Below are positions 1 through 6,014 of a stretch of 8,432 bases of DNA, piece after piece; position 1 is the first letter of the stretch; the number at the start of each line of letters is the position of its first letter. Source of the DNA: Cytophagales bacterium (GTDB lineage: Bacteria; Bacteroidota; Bacteroidia; Cytophagales; Cyclobacteriaceae). The notes under the pieces were generated by a model that was not told the origin of the DNA, ran no database searches, and saw nothing but the letters and a program-made list of their open reading frames with translations. Where the stretch lies: positions 1 through 8,432 of the forward strand of contig DPSB01000319.1 of the NCBI GenBank assembly GCA_003537495.1, in the 5' to 3' direction. Both the position numbers and the translations under genes were made by a program.

Positions 1-682
1 AGGGATGGCTGAATCTGCCAAAGCACGCGGTACCGGCATTGCTAAACGCTCTCCCGATTATGTAAAAATGAAAATGGAGGAGGGCAAAGCAGTAATTGCA
101 ATTACCAAAGACGGAACCTGGGTAGGATTCTGTTACATCGAAGCGTGGGAACACGAAAAATATGTGGCCAACTCAGGTCTCATTGTTTCTCCACCATTTC
201 GCAAAACCGGTGTAGCTACCGAAATCAAACGCAAAGTGTTTGAACTTTCGCGGAAGAAATATCCCGATGCAAAAATCTTTGGGCTAACTACCGGATTGGC
301 GGTAATGAAAATTAACTCCGACCTCGGCTACGAACCCGTAACCTATTCCGAACTTACCACCGATGAAGAATTCTGGAAAGGTTGCCGCAGTTGCGTAAAC
401 TTCGAAATTCTGATAGCCAAAGGTCGTAAGAACTGTATGTGTACTGCCATGCTGTTCGATCCGGTTGAAGAAGCCAAGAAGAAAGCCGAGTTAGCCAAAA
501 CGGTGGTTACACCCGATGGCGAACTGGAACAACTTAAGAAGCGCGAATTTAAAGGCAACTTTAAATTGTTTGAACGTTGGGTACGCTTCAAACAATTTGT
601 GTTGTTGAAAAGCTGGAAGAAACAACAAGGCGATGATGAAAAGAAGAAATCTTCGTTTTTAAGTTTCTTATTCTTCTGGTAA
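1..682 (+). CDS. GNAT-family acyltransferase, probable N-acylglutamate synthase of the arginine pathway (5' partial)
   Basis: A GNAT acetyltransferase that probably acylates glutamate as the first step of arginine synthesis. Numbering here is from the Met at base 5. The reading frame is open to the window edge (the codon at 2-4 is Gly). The Met at base 5 is probably internal, because the usual first strand and helix of a GNAT fold are missing before the segment AVIAIT (29-34). Visible GNAT parts are the strand SGLIV (57-61), the acyl-CoA loop RKTGVA (66-71) of the form RxxGxA, and the following helix. A cysteine cluster follows: C127, C130, C144, C146. After about residue 152 there is a Lys/Glu-rich tail ending in an aromatic hydrophobic stretch. 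It lacks the kinase-like domain of classical ArgA. The role is inferred from its place ahead of argG and from my recollection that similar proteins lead Bacteroidota arg clusters. Whether the donor is acetyl-CoA or succinyl-CoA cannot be read from the sequence. Confidence 0.8.
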   Translation, partial: GMAESAKARGTGIAKRSPDYVKMKMEEGKAVIAITKDGTWVGFCYIEAWEHEKYVANSGLIVSPPFRKTGVATEIKRKVFELSRKKYPDAKIFGLTTGLAVMKINSDLGYEPVTYSELTTDEEFWKGCRSCVNFEILIAKGRKNCMCTAMLFDPVEEAKKKAELAKTVVTPDGELEQLKKREFKGNFKLFERWVRFKQFVLLKSWKKQQGDDEKKKSSFLSFLFFW

Positions 683-689
683 AACGAGA

Positions 690-701
690 CAATTATAATT
701 G
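690..701. promoter_or_regulatory. 12-base perfect palindrome, possible operator
   Basis: CAATTATAATTG reads the same on both strands and lies 7 bases after the stop of the upstream gene. Its A/T-rich two-fold symmetric form loosely recalls half of an ArgR box, but it does not match the TGAAT/ATTCA consensus. Its function is a guess; the symmetry is what is seen. Confidence 0.25.
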
Positions 702-772
702 GCCACGAAGTCACCAAGACACGACTAATACATATTCTATTAATATTCTTTGTGACTTGGTGTCTTAGTGGC
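702..772. repeat. Imperfect inverted repeat, 21-base arms with 29-base loop
   Basis: The left arm (702-722) and the reverse complement of the right arm (752-772) match at 18 of 21 positions. Each arm is itself built on a unit of about 8 bases of form CACNAAGN: the left arm reads CACGAAGT then CACCAAGA. No T-run follows the right arm, so it does not look like a standard intrinsic terminator on the + strand. It could fold into a long hairpin in the mRNA between the acyltransferase and argG. It is probably one of the short dispersed intergenic repeats common in Bacteroidota genomes; that family assignment is from memory and not tested. Confidence 0.7.
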
Positions 773-812
773 AAAAAGCAAAATCTAAATTTAATTTCTT
801 TTTGGTAGGGTT

Positions 813-2012
813 ATGAAAAAAGTTGTTTTAGCATTTAGTGGTGGATTAGACACATCTTATTGTGCAATTTATCTCGCGAAAGATTTAGAGTATGAAGTGC
901 ACACCCTTACGGTGAACACCGGTGGGTTTAGTGCAGAAGAAGTAAAGGATATTGAGAAGCGGGCTTTAAGTTTAGGCGTTGCCTCGCATAAAACGATTGA
1001 TGAAACCCGTAACTATTACGATAAAGTAATCAAGTACCTGGTTTTTGGTAACATCTTGAAAAACGGAACTTATCCATTAAGTGTAAGTGCCGAACGCATG
1101 AGCCAGGCATTAGCCGCAGCCACGTATGCCAAAGAGATTAAAGCCGATGCCGTTGCACATGGAAGTACCGGTGCTGGCAACGATCAGGTGCGCTTTGATA
1201 TGATCATCCAGATTTTACATCCGGGTGCAGAAATCATTACCCCTATTCGCGATAAGAAATTAAGTCGCGAAGAAGAAGTAAACTATCTGAAAGAAAAAGG
1301 AATTCATTTCAGTGCCGAGAAAGCAAGATACTCCATTAATAAAGGTATCTGGGGTACTTCGGTGGGTGGCAAAGAAACATTGAACTCACTCGGGCAATTA
1401 CCGGAAGAAGCCTGGCCTACGCAAGTTACCAAACAAGGTTCTGAAGAAGTAAAGCTTGGATTTAAAAAAGGTGAACTGGTTTCCGTTAACGGAAAAAAAT
1501 TCGAACACCCGGTTGATGCGATTCATGCACTGCAAGCTATTGCTGGGCCCTACGGAATTGGGCGCGATATACACGTGGGCGATACGATTATTGGTATTAA
1601 AGGTCGTGTAGGGTTTGAAGCCGCTGCACCGGTGTTAATCATAAAAGCACATCACGCGTTAGAGAAACATGTGCTTACCAAATGGCAACTGAGTTGGAAA
1701 GATCAACTGGCACAATTCTATGGCAACTGGTTGCATGAAGGTCAATACTTAGATCCTATCATGCGCGATATGGAAGCATTCTTAACCAGTGCGCAACAAA
1801 ACGTTACCGGAGAAGTTTCCATTACGCTCTACCCCTATCGCTTCCAGATTAATGGCATCGAATCGAAATACGATCTTATGTCGGCCAAGTTTGGTAAGTA
1901 TGGCGAAATGAATTTAGGCTGGACAGGTGAGGATGTAAAAGGCTTTACCAAAATTTTCGGTAACCAGGTGGGCATTTATCATCAGGTGAAAGCAGAAGCA
2001 GACAATAAGTAG
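813..2012 (+). CDS. argG: Argininosuccinate synthase
   Basis: Cytoplasmic ligase that joins citrulline and aspartate with ATP cleavage to AMP and pyrophosphate, giving argininosuccinate; the penultimate step of arginine synthesis. The N-terminal nucleotide-binding motif AFSGGLDTS (7-15) is the PP-motif P-loop of this family. HGSTGAGNDQVRF (116-128) is the second family signature around the citrulline/aspartate site, and YSINKGIWGTSVGGKET (173-189) corresponds to the conserved segment that follows it. The length of 399 residues is normal. The start is well supported because the P-loop begins at residue 7, as is usual. No strong Shine-Dalgarno is seen; the leader is T-rich and ends in GTAGGGTT. 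The stop is followed by argC after only 5 bases, so the two are cotranscribed. Confidence 0.97.
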   Translation: MKKVVLAFSGGLDTSYCAIYLAKDLEYEVHTLTVNTGGFSAEEVKDIEKRALSLGVASHKTIDETRNYYDKVIKYLVFGNILKNGTYPLSVSAERMSQALAAATYAKEIKADAVAHGSTGAGNDQVRFDMIIQILHPGAEIITPIRDKKLSREEEVNYLKEKGIHFSAEKARYSINKGIWGTSVGGKETLNSLGQLPEEAWPTQVTKQGSEEVKLGFKKGELVSVNGKKFEHPVDAIHALQAIAGPYGIGRDIHVGDTIIGIKGRVGFEAAAPVLIIKAHHALEKHVLTKWQLSWKDQLAQFYGNWLHEGQYLDPIMRDMEAFLTSAQQNVTGEVSITLYPYRFQINGIESKYDLMSAKFGKYGEMNLGWTGEDVKGFTKIFGNQVGIYHQVKAEADNK

Positions 2013-2017
2013 GCCGT

Positions 2018-2998
2018 ATGAGTAGTTCAAAAATAAAAGCAGGCATAATAGGGGGAGCGGGTTACACCGGTGGCGAAACCTTGCGGCTATTACTCAATCA
2101 TCCACACGTGGAAGTTGTATTTGTACAAAGTCGCAGCCAGGCTGGTAAACCCGTAACTTCCACACACCACGATTTAGTTGGTGAAACCGATTTGATTTAT
2201 TCAGCGGATTTTAATCAACCGGTAGATGTATTGTTTCTTTGCCTCAGTCATGGGGAAAGTAAGAAGTTATTGAGTGAACAAAACTTTCCAGCCTCTACCC
2301 GCATTATTGATTTAGGTAATGACTTTCGCTTAGGCGATAAAGCCAGTGATCGTGAATTTATTTACGGCTTACCCGAATTTCAACGCGATAAAATCAAGCA
2401 AGCTAAAAACATTGCCAACCCCGGTTGCTTTGCTACCACTATTCAGTTGGGATTGTTGCCACTGGCTCAAGCAGGTTTATTAACGGAAGTTCATACTACC
2501 GGCATTACTGGTTCGACTGGTGCCGGACAAAAACTACAAGACACCACACACTTTACGTGGCGCGCCAATAATATCTCGGCATATAAAACCTTAAGCCATC
2601 AACACCTGGGCGAAATCAATCAGACCTTAAAAAAACTACAACCTGCCTTTGGTGGAGAAGTAAACTTTGTTCCGTGGCGGGGCGATTTTACCCGAGGCAT
2701 ATTTGTTACCTCCGTTGTAAACACTACACTTTCGCTGGATGAATTATACAAAATGTATGAAAGTTTCTATGCATCACATCCATTCACACATGTGAGCAAA
2801 GAAACCATTGATCTGAAACAAGTAGTAAATACCAACAAGTGTTTGATCCATCTGGAGAAAGTGGGCAATAAACTTGCCATCCACTCTATTACCGACAATT
2901 TATTGAAAGGTGCCAGCGGTCAGGCGGTGCAGAATATGAATTTGATGTTTGGATTGGAAGAAGATGCAGGATTGAGGTTGAAGGGAATTACTTTTTAG
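2018..2998 (+). CDS. argC: N-acyl-gamma-glutamyl-phosphate reductase
   Basis: NADPH-dependent reductase that converts N-acyl-glutamyl phosphate to the acylglutamate semialdehyde, the third step of the pathway. The N-terminal Rossmann motif GGAGYTGGE (12-20) binds NADP. The catalytic Cys is C137 in NPGCFATT (134-141), the family signature. H194 or H196 in SHQHLGE is a candidate for the catalytic His. WRGDFTRGIFVT (220-231) corresponds to the conserved substrate-binding RGI segment. The length of 326 residues fits the compact ArgC type. In the context of the ArgF' downstream, the natural substrate may be the N-succinyl rather than the N-acetyl compound; nothing in ArgC itself shows which. The start lies 5 bases after argG, which suggests coupled translation. 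Confidence 0.96.
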   Translation: MSSSKIKAGIIGGAGYTGGETLRLLLNHPHVEVVFVQSRSQAGKPVTSTHHDLVGETDLIYSADFNQPVDVLFLCLSHGESKKLLSEQNFPASTRIIDLGNDFRLGDKASDREFIYGLPEFQRDKIKQAKNIANPGCFATTIQLGLLPLAQAGLLTEVHTTGITGSTGAGQKLQDTTHFTWRANNISAYKTLSHQHLGEINQTLKKLQPAFGGEVNFVPWRGDFTRGIFVTSVVNTTLSLDELYKMYESFYASHPFTHVSKETIDLKQVVNTNKCLIHLEKVGNKLAIHSITDNLLKGASGQAVQNMNLMFGLEEDAGLRLKGITF

Positions 2999-3055
2999 TA
3001 GTTAGTTGCAAGGTTGCCGCACACTAAATTTTGAATCTTAATTTTATATTTTAAA
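2999..3055. other. 57-base spacer between argC and argD
   Basis: It begins with a short repeat, GTTGCAAG followed by GTTGCCGC (3005-3020), two copies of an 8-base unit sharing GTTGC. It then becomes very A/T-rich up to the argD start. I see no terminator and no convincing promoter. It may be a worn remnant of the short-period repeats seen in the other spacers. Confidence 0.4.
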
Positions 3056-4192
3056 ATGAAATTATTTGACGTTTATCCTTTGTTCCCCATCGAACCCGTA
3101 AAAGCTTCCGGCTCATGGTTGTGGGATAGTGAAGGAAAAAAATATTTGGATCTGTATGGTGGCCATGCGGTAATCTCTATCGGGCATAACCATTCACATT
3201 TTGTTGAAGCACTGAAAAGTCAATTGGATAAAATCAGTTTTTATTCCAACAGTGTTCAAAACTCCATGCAGGAAAAACTGGCTGAGAAGTTAGGCCAACT
3301 TTCAGGTTATAACAATCACCAGCTATTCTTGTGTAACAGTGGTGCCGAAGCAAATGAAAATGCATTGAAACTTGCTTCGTTTGTTACGGGCCGCAAAAAA
3401 ATTATCGCATTCAAAAAAGCTTTTCACGGGCGCACCTCTGGTGCCGTAGCTGCTACTGATAATCCTAAAATCGTTGCACCCTTCAATGCGGGGCATGAAA
3501 TTGTTTTTCTTCCATTAAACGATGTTGCTGCTTTTGATCAGGCTCTTGATAACACGATTGCTGCAGTTATTATTGAGGGTATTCAAGGCGTAGGTGGTAT
3601 TCAGGTTCCGGATGATGTATTTCTAAAACACATCGCACAAAAAACAAAGCAAGCGGGAGCATTATTAATTCTGGATGAAGTGCAATCCGGTTACGGACGC
3701 ACCGGTAAATTCTTTGCGCATCAACATGCCGGCATCGAAGCCGATTTGATTACGCTGGCCAAAGGTATGGGCAACGGCTTCCCGATTGGTGGCGTTTTGA
3801 TTCATCAAAACATAAAACCCTGGAGCGGCATGCTGGGTACAACATTCGGGGGTAACTATTTAGCCTGCGCAGCTGGCCTGGCAGTGCTTGAGGTTATTGA
3901 AAAGGAAAACCTGATGACCAATGCAGAAACTCTTGGTAACTATTGGATGACTGAACTACGGTCTTATTCAACTATTCTAGATGTGCGTGGCCGCGGGTTA
4001 ATGATCGGTTTCGATTTGCCCGAATCATTGGCTGCTTTACGGAAGGATTTACTCTTTAAACATTCTATTTTTACAGGCGAAGCTAAACCTAACACCGTGC
4101 GCCTACTACCATCGCTTGCTTTAACAAAATCCGAAGCTGATATATTTCTGGAAGCACTTTCGGCTGAATTAAAACCGGTAGTTGCCTTATGA
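3056..4192 (+). CDS. argD: N-acylornithine aminotransferase (PLP-dependent, class III)
   Basis: Transfers an amino group from glutamate to the acylglutamate semialdehyde, giving N-acylornithine. The PLP site is complete: CNSGAEANENALK (93-105) binds the cofactor phosphate, F123-H124-G125 stacks on the ring, D207 in LDEVQSGYGRTG contacts the ring nitrogen, K236 in TLAKGMGNGFPIGG is the Schiff-base lysine, and T262-T263 in GTTFGGN completes the phosphate site. The length of 378 residues is typical of ArgD. The family contains both acetylornithine and succinylornithine aminotransferases, which are hard to separate by sequence. The neighbouring transcarbamylase argues for succinylornithine here. 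The end overlaps the argF' start by 4 bases (ATGA), so translation is probably coupled. Confidence 0.95.
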   Translation: MKLFDVYPLFPIEPVKASGSWLWDSEGKKYLDLYGGHAVISIGHNHSHFVEALKSQLDKISFYSNSVQNSMQEKLAEKLGQLSGYNNHQLFLCNSGAEANENALKLASFVTGRKKIIAFKKAFHGRTSGAVAATDNPKIVAPFNAGHEIVFLPLNDVAAFDQALDNTIAAVIIEGIQGVGGIQVPDDVFLKHIAQKTKQAGALLILDEVQSGYGRTGKFFAHQHAGIEADLITLAKGMGNGFPIGGVLIHQNIKPWSGMLGTTFGGNYLACAAGLAVLEVIEKENLMTNAETLGNYWMTELRSYSTILDVRGRGLMIGFDLPESLAALRKDLLFKHSIFTGEAKPNTVRLLPSLALTKSEADIFLEALSAELKPVVAL

Positions 4193-5163
4193 AGAATTTT
4201 CTTTCTGTAAATGAAGTAACCAATCTCGATAAACTTATTGCCAACGCGCTTGCTTATAAAGCAGACCCGTTTAAGGATGCGATGTTAGGTAATCGTAAGC
4301 GATTAGGAATGTTGTTTCTCAATCCGAGTATGCGTACCCGCATCAGCACGCAGATTGCTGCAAAAAATCTCGGTATGGATCCAATCGTTTTTAACGTGGG
4401 GCAAGATGGCTGGACGCTGGAGTTTGAAGACGAGGCTATCATGAGCGGCAACACGGTGGAGCATGTAAAAGAAGCAGCACCGGTATTGGGTAAATATTTC
4501 GATATTCTGGGCGTACGCACATTCCCATCGCTTAAAAATAAAGACGATGATTACAGTGAATTGTATATTCATCAATTTATTAAGTATGCCGGTGTTCCGA
4601 TTTTAAGTTTAGAGAGTGCCACCCTGCATCCGCTTCAAAGCCTTACCGACTTAATTACAATATCTGAAAACTGGAATCCCTCCCCTCTCCTCCGGAGAGA
4701 GGCTGAGGTTAAACCTAAAATTGTACTCACATGGGCACCGCATGTAAAAGCATTGCCCCAATGTGTAGCCAATAGTTTTTCGCAATGGGTAACCGCATGG
4801 GGCCAGGCCGATTTTGTTATCACGCATCCGGAAGATTATGAGTTAGATGAAAAGTTTACAAAAGGTGCAACCATTACACACAATCAGGATGAAGCCCTGA
4901 AGAATGCAGACTTCGTCTATATTAAGAACTGGAGCACTTATAAAGATTACGGTAAAATTTATTGCAACGATCCGGAATGGATGCTAACTAATGAGAAACT
5001 AGCCGTAACAAACAATGCGAAGATTATGCATTGTTTGCCTGTACGTAGAAATGTAGAATTGAGCGATGAGATTCTGGACGGCCCCAACAGCATTGTTACA
5101 CAACAAGCTGGCAACCGGGTGTGGGCTGCACAGGCAGTGTTGGCAGAACTATTGACTAATTAG
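4189..5163 (+). CDS. argF': N-succinylornithine (or N-acetylornithine) carbamoyltransferase
   Basis: Transfers the carbamoyl group from carbamoyl phosphate to an N-acylornithine, giving N-acylcitrulline. It replaces ordinary ornithine transcarbamylase. The carbamoyl phosphate motif SMRTR is at 47-51, HPLQ at 147-150, WAPH at 182-185 and HCLPVRR at 281-287. The pattern matches what I recall of Bacteroides fragilis SOTCase and Xanthomonas AOTCase, including the region that forms the trefoil knot in that subfamily. Residue 90, in MSGNTVEH, is Val. This is the position where AOTCase has Glu and B. fragilis SOTCase has Pro, and published mutants of AOTCase with Val there gained SOTCase activity. 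I therefore favour succinylornithine. Residues 163-174 are about nine residues longer than the recalled B. fragilis protein and are encoded by a GC-rich palindromic segment (see the repeat at 4676-4710). The frame is intact and the motifs on both sides are present, so the enzyme is probably functional. Confidence 0.94.
   Translation: MKNFLSVNEVTNLDKLIANALAYKADPFKDAMLGNRKRLGMLFLNPSMRTRISTQIAAKNLGMDPIVFNVGQDGWTLEFEDEAIMSGNTVEHVKEAAPVLGKYFDILGVRTFPSLKNKDDDYSELYIHQFIKYAGVPILSLESATLHPLQSLTDLITISENWNPSPLLRREAEVKPKIVLTWAPHVKALPQCVANSFSQWVTAWGQADFVITHPEDYELDEKFTKGATITHNQDEALKNADFVYIKNWSTYKDYGKIYCNDPEWMLTNEKLAVTNNAKIMHCLPVRRNVELSDEILDGPNSIVTQQAGNRVWAAQAVLAELLTN
4676..4710. repeat. GC-rich palindromic repeat inside argF' (in-frame)
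   Basis: A short GC-rich segment lies within the coding sequence of argF'. Bases 4678-4707 are about 70% G+C, clearly above the rest of the gene. CTCTCC (4685-4690) and GGAGAG (4694-4699) form a perfect 6-base stem around the 3-base loop TCC. The purine/pyrimidine strand bias flips at the centre. It encodes the residues NPSPLLRREAEV (163-174), roughly nine more than I recall at this place in B. fragilis SOTCase, a net gain near 27 bases. The sequence closely resembles a palindromic repeat I recall as scattered between genes in Bacteroidota, with a CCCTCTCC...GGAGAGGG core and a TGAGG tail. The edges are approximate. Confidence 0.6.
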
Positions 5164-5222
5164 TATTCAAATTGTTATTAACAAGTACTAACGACTCAAT
5201 ACTTGAGACTAAAAACTAAAAC
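5164..5222. other. 59-base spacer between argF' and argB
   Basis: The first 23 bases (5164-5186) are A/T-rich and unremarkable. The rest is the heptad repeat listed separately, which reaches to within one base of the argB start codon. No terminator is seen, so readthrough into argB is likely. Confidence 0.5.
5187..5221 (+). repeat. Five degenerate heptads, ACTNNNN, abutting the argB start
   Basis: The units ACTAACG, ACTCAAT, ACTTGAG, ACTAAAA and ACTAAAA follow each other with an exact 7-base period, each starting with ACT. Units two and three together contain a small hairpin, CTCAA-TAC-TTGAG (5195-5207). The array ends one base before the ATG of argB, so it forms the translation leader of that gene. 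Confidence 0.75.
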
Positions 5223-6014
5223 ATGAACAAACTCTACATAATCAAGATTGGCGGCAATGTATTAGACAACGAAAGTGCTTTGAAGAGTTTTCTCAAAGAC
5301 TTTGCTTCTATACAAGCACCAAAAATTCTTATTCATGGTGGCGGAAAGATTGCTACCCGTCTGGGTGAACAGTTAGGCATTCAATCCAACTATGTAAAGG
5401 GTCGGAGAATTACGGATGCACCTACCCTTGATCTGGTAACGATGGTTTATGGCGGATTAGTAAACAAGCAAATCGTAGCTGCCTTACAGAATCATCATTG
5501 CAATGCGATGGGTGTAACCGGTGCTGATGGCAATCTGATCAAAGCAAAAAAACGACCGGTTGGTGAAGTTGATTACGGTTTTGTGGGTGATATATCAGTT
5601 GATAGCGTAAACAGCACGTTGTTGTATTTCTTATTAAAGCAAAATGTAATTCCAGTATTTGCACCCCTTACACATGAAAACGGTGTTATGTTGAATACCA
5701 ATGCCGACACCATTGCTTCGGTGTTGGCTGTTTCGCTAAGCAAACACTTTGACGTGCGTCTGATTTTCTGTTTCGAAAAACAAGGTGTACTGTTGGATGT
5801 AAATAAAGAAGACTCGGTAATCCGAAATCTAAACCATAATCTATATCAAGAGCTTTTGGTAAAGGGTTCGTTCCACGATGGTATTTTGCCCAAACTGGAA
5901 AACGCATTCAGCGCAATTCAATCGGGCGTAAAAGAAGTATTGATTGGTGAACACACGCATCTGCTTGCCAATACCGGCTACGACACAAAAGGTACACTCA
6001 TCACTCAAGTATGA
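5223..6014 (+). CDS. argB: N-acylglutamate kinase
   Basis: Amino acid kinase family enzyme that phosphorylates the gamma-carboxyl of N-acylglutamate with ATP, the second step of the pathway. KIGGN (8-12) carries the phosphate-binding Lys8 and glycines. HGGGK (38-42) is the acylglutamate-binding glycine loop. R62 in GRRITDAPTLD (60-70) is the substrate-binding Arg. NTNADTIAS (158-166) holds N158 and D162, and K224 in ILPKLENAFSAI is the second catalytic Lys. At 263 residues with the first strand starting at residue 4, it lacks the extra N-terminal helix found in arginine-inhibited hexameric kinases. Feedback inhibition of the classical ArgB type is therefore not expected. Substrate acyl group: succinyl is likely by context. 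It ends in an ATGA overlap with argE. Confidence 0.95.
   Translation: MNKLYIIKIGGNVLDNESALKSFLKDFASIQAPKILIHGGGKIATRLGEQLGIQSNYVKGRRITDAPTLDLVTMVYGGLVNKQIVAALQNHHCNAMGVTGADGNLIKAKKRPVGEVDYGFVGDISVDSVNSTLLYFLLKQNVIPVFAPLTHENGVMLNTNADTIASVLAVSLSKHFDVRLIFCFEKQGVLLDVNKEDSVIRNLNHNLYQELLVKGSFHDGILPKLENAFSAIQSGVKEVLIGEHTHLLANTGYDTKGTLITQV

Larger units (their letters stand above)
683..812. other. 130-base spacer upstream of argG
   Basis: The longest spacer in the window, and the most likely place for control of the genes from argG onward. It contains a 12-base perfect palindrome at 690-701, a long imperfect inverted repeat at 702-722 and 752-772, and an A/T-rich loop between the arms with ATATTCT twice (732-738 and 743-749, 11 bases apart). 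An A/T-rich leader then runs to the argG start. The element TAAATTTA at 786-793 matches 7 of 8 positions of the Bacteroidota -7 box TAnnTTTG, but no -33 TTTG lies at a suitable distance, so I do not call a promoter. Confidence 0.6.

Noticed and set aside
5..7. ATG at base 5 as the true start of the acyltransferase
   Set aside because: The frame is open to the window edge and the protein from this Met would lack the first strand and helix of the GNAT fold, so the start most likely lies upstream of the window.
343..774. Open frame of 143 codons on the minus strand
   Set aside because: It lies opposite the well-supported acyltransferase gene and the inverted repeat spacer, and shows no recognisable domain. 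The other minus-strand open frames at about 4254-4823, 5686-5907 and 6047-6852 are likewise shadows of argF', argB and argE.
744..793. Bacteroidota-type promoter (TTTG and TAnnTTTG) ahead of argG
   Set aside because: TATTCTTTG (744-752) has one base too many and TAAATTTA (786-793) lacks the final G; neither has a -33 TTTG at about 19 bases spacing.
752..800. Intrinsic terminator after the acyltransferase gene
   Set aside because: The potential hairpin is followed by an A-run, not a T-run, on the + strand, and has a long loop and mismatched arms.
3010..3018. Nine-base match AAGGTTGCC with its reverse complement at 7122-7130
   Set aside because: A single 9-base match between two spacers is expected by chance in a window this long and is not backed by flanking similarity.
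3030..3052. Promoter ahead of argD from TTTG (3030-3033) and TATATTTT (3045-3052)
   Set aside because: The gap between the boxes is only 11 bases and the second box is almost on the start codon.
4675..4710. Frameshift or sequencing error in argF' at the GC-rich stretch
   Set aside because: The frame is the same before and after, with HPLQ upstream and WAPH and HCLPVRR downstream all intact, so an in-frame insertion explains it better.
5187..5221. Possible CRISPR array
   Set aside because: Units are 7 bases with no spacers and no cas genes nearby; the same holds for the repeats at 702-772 and 7075-7149.
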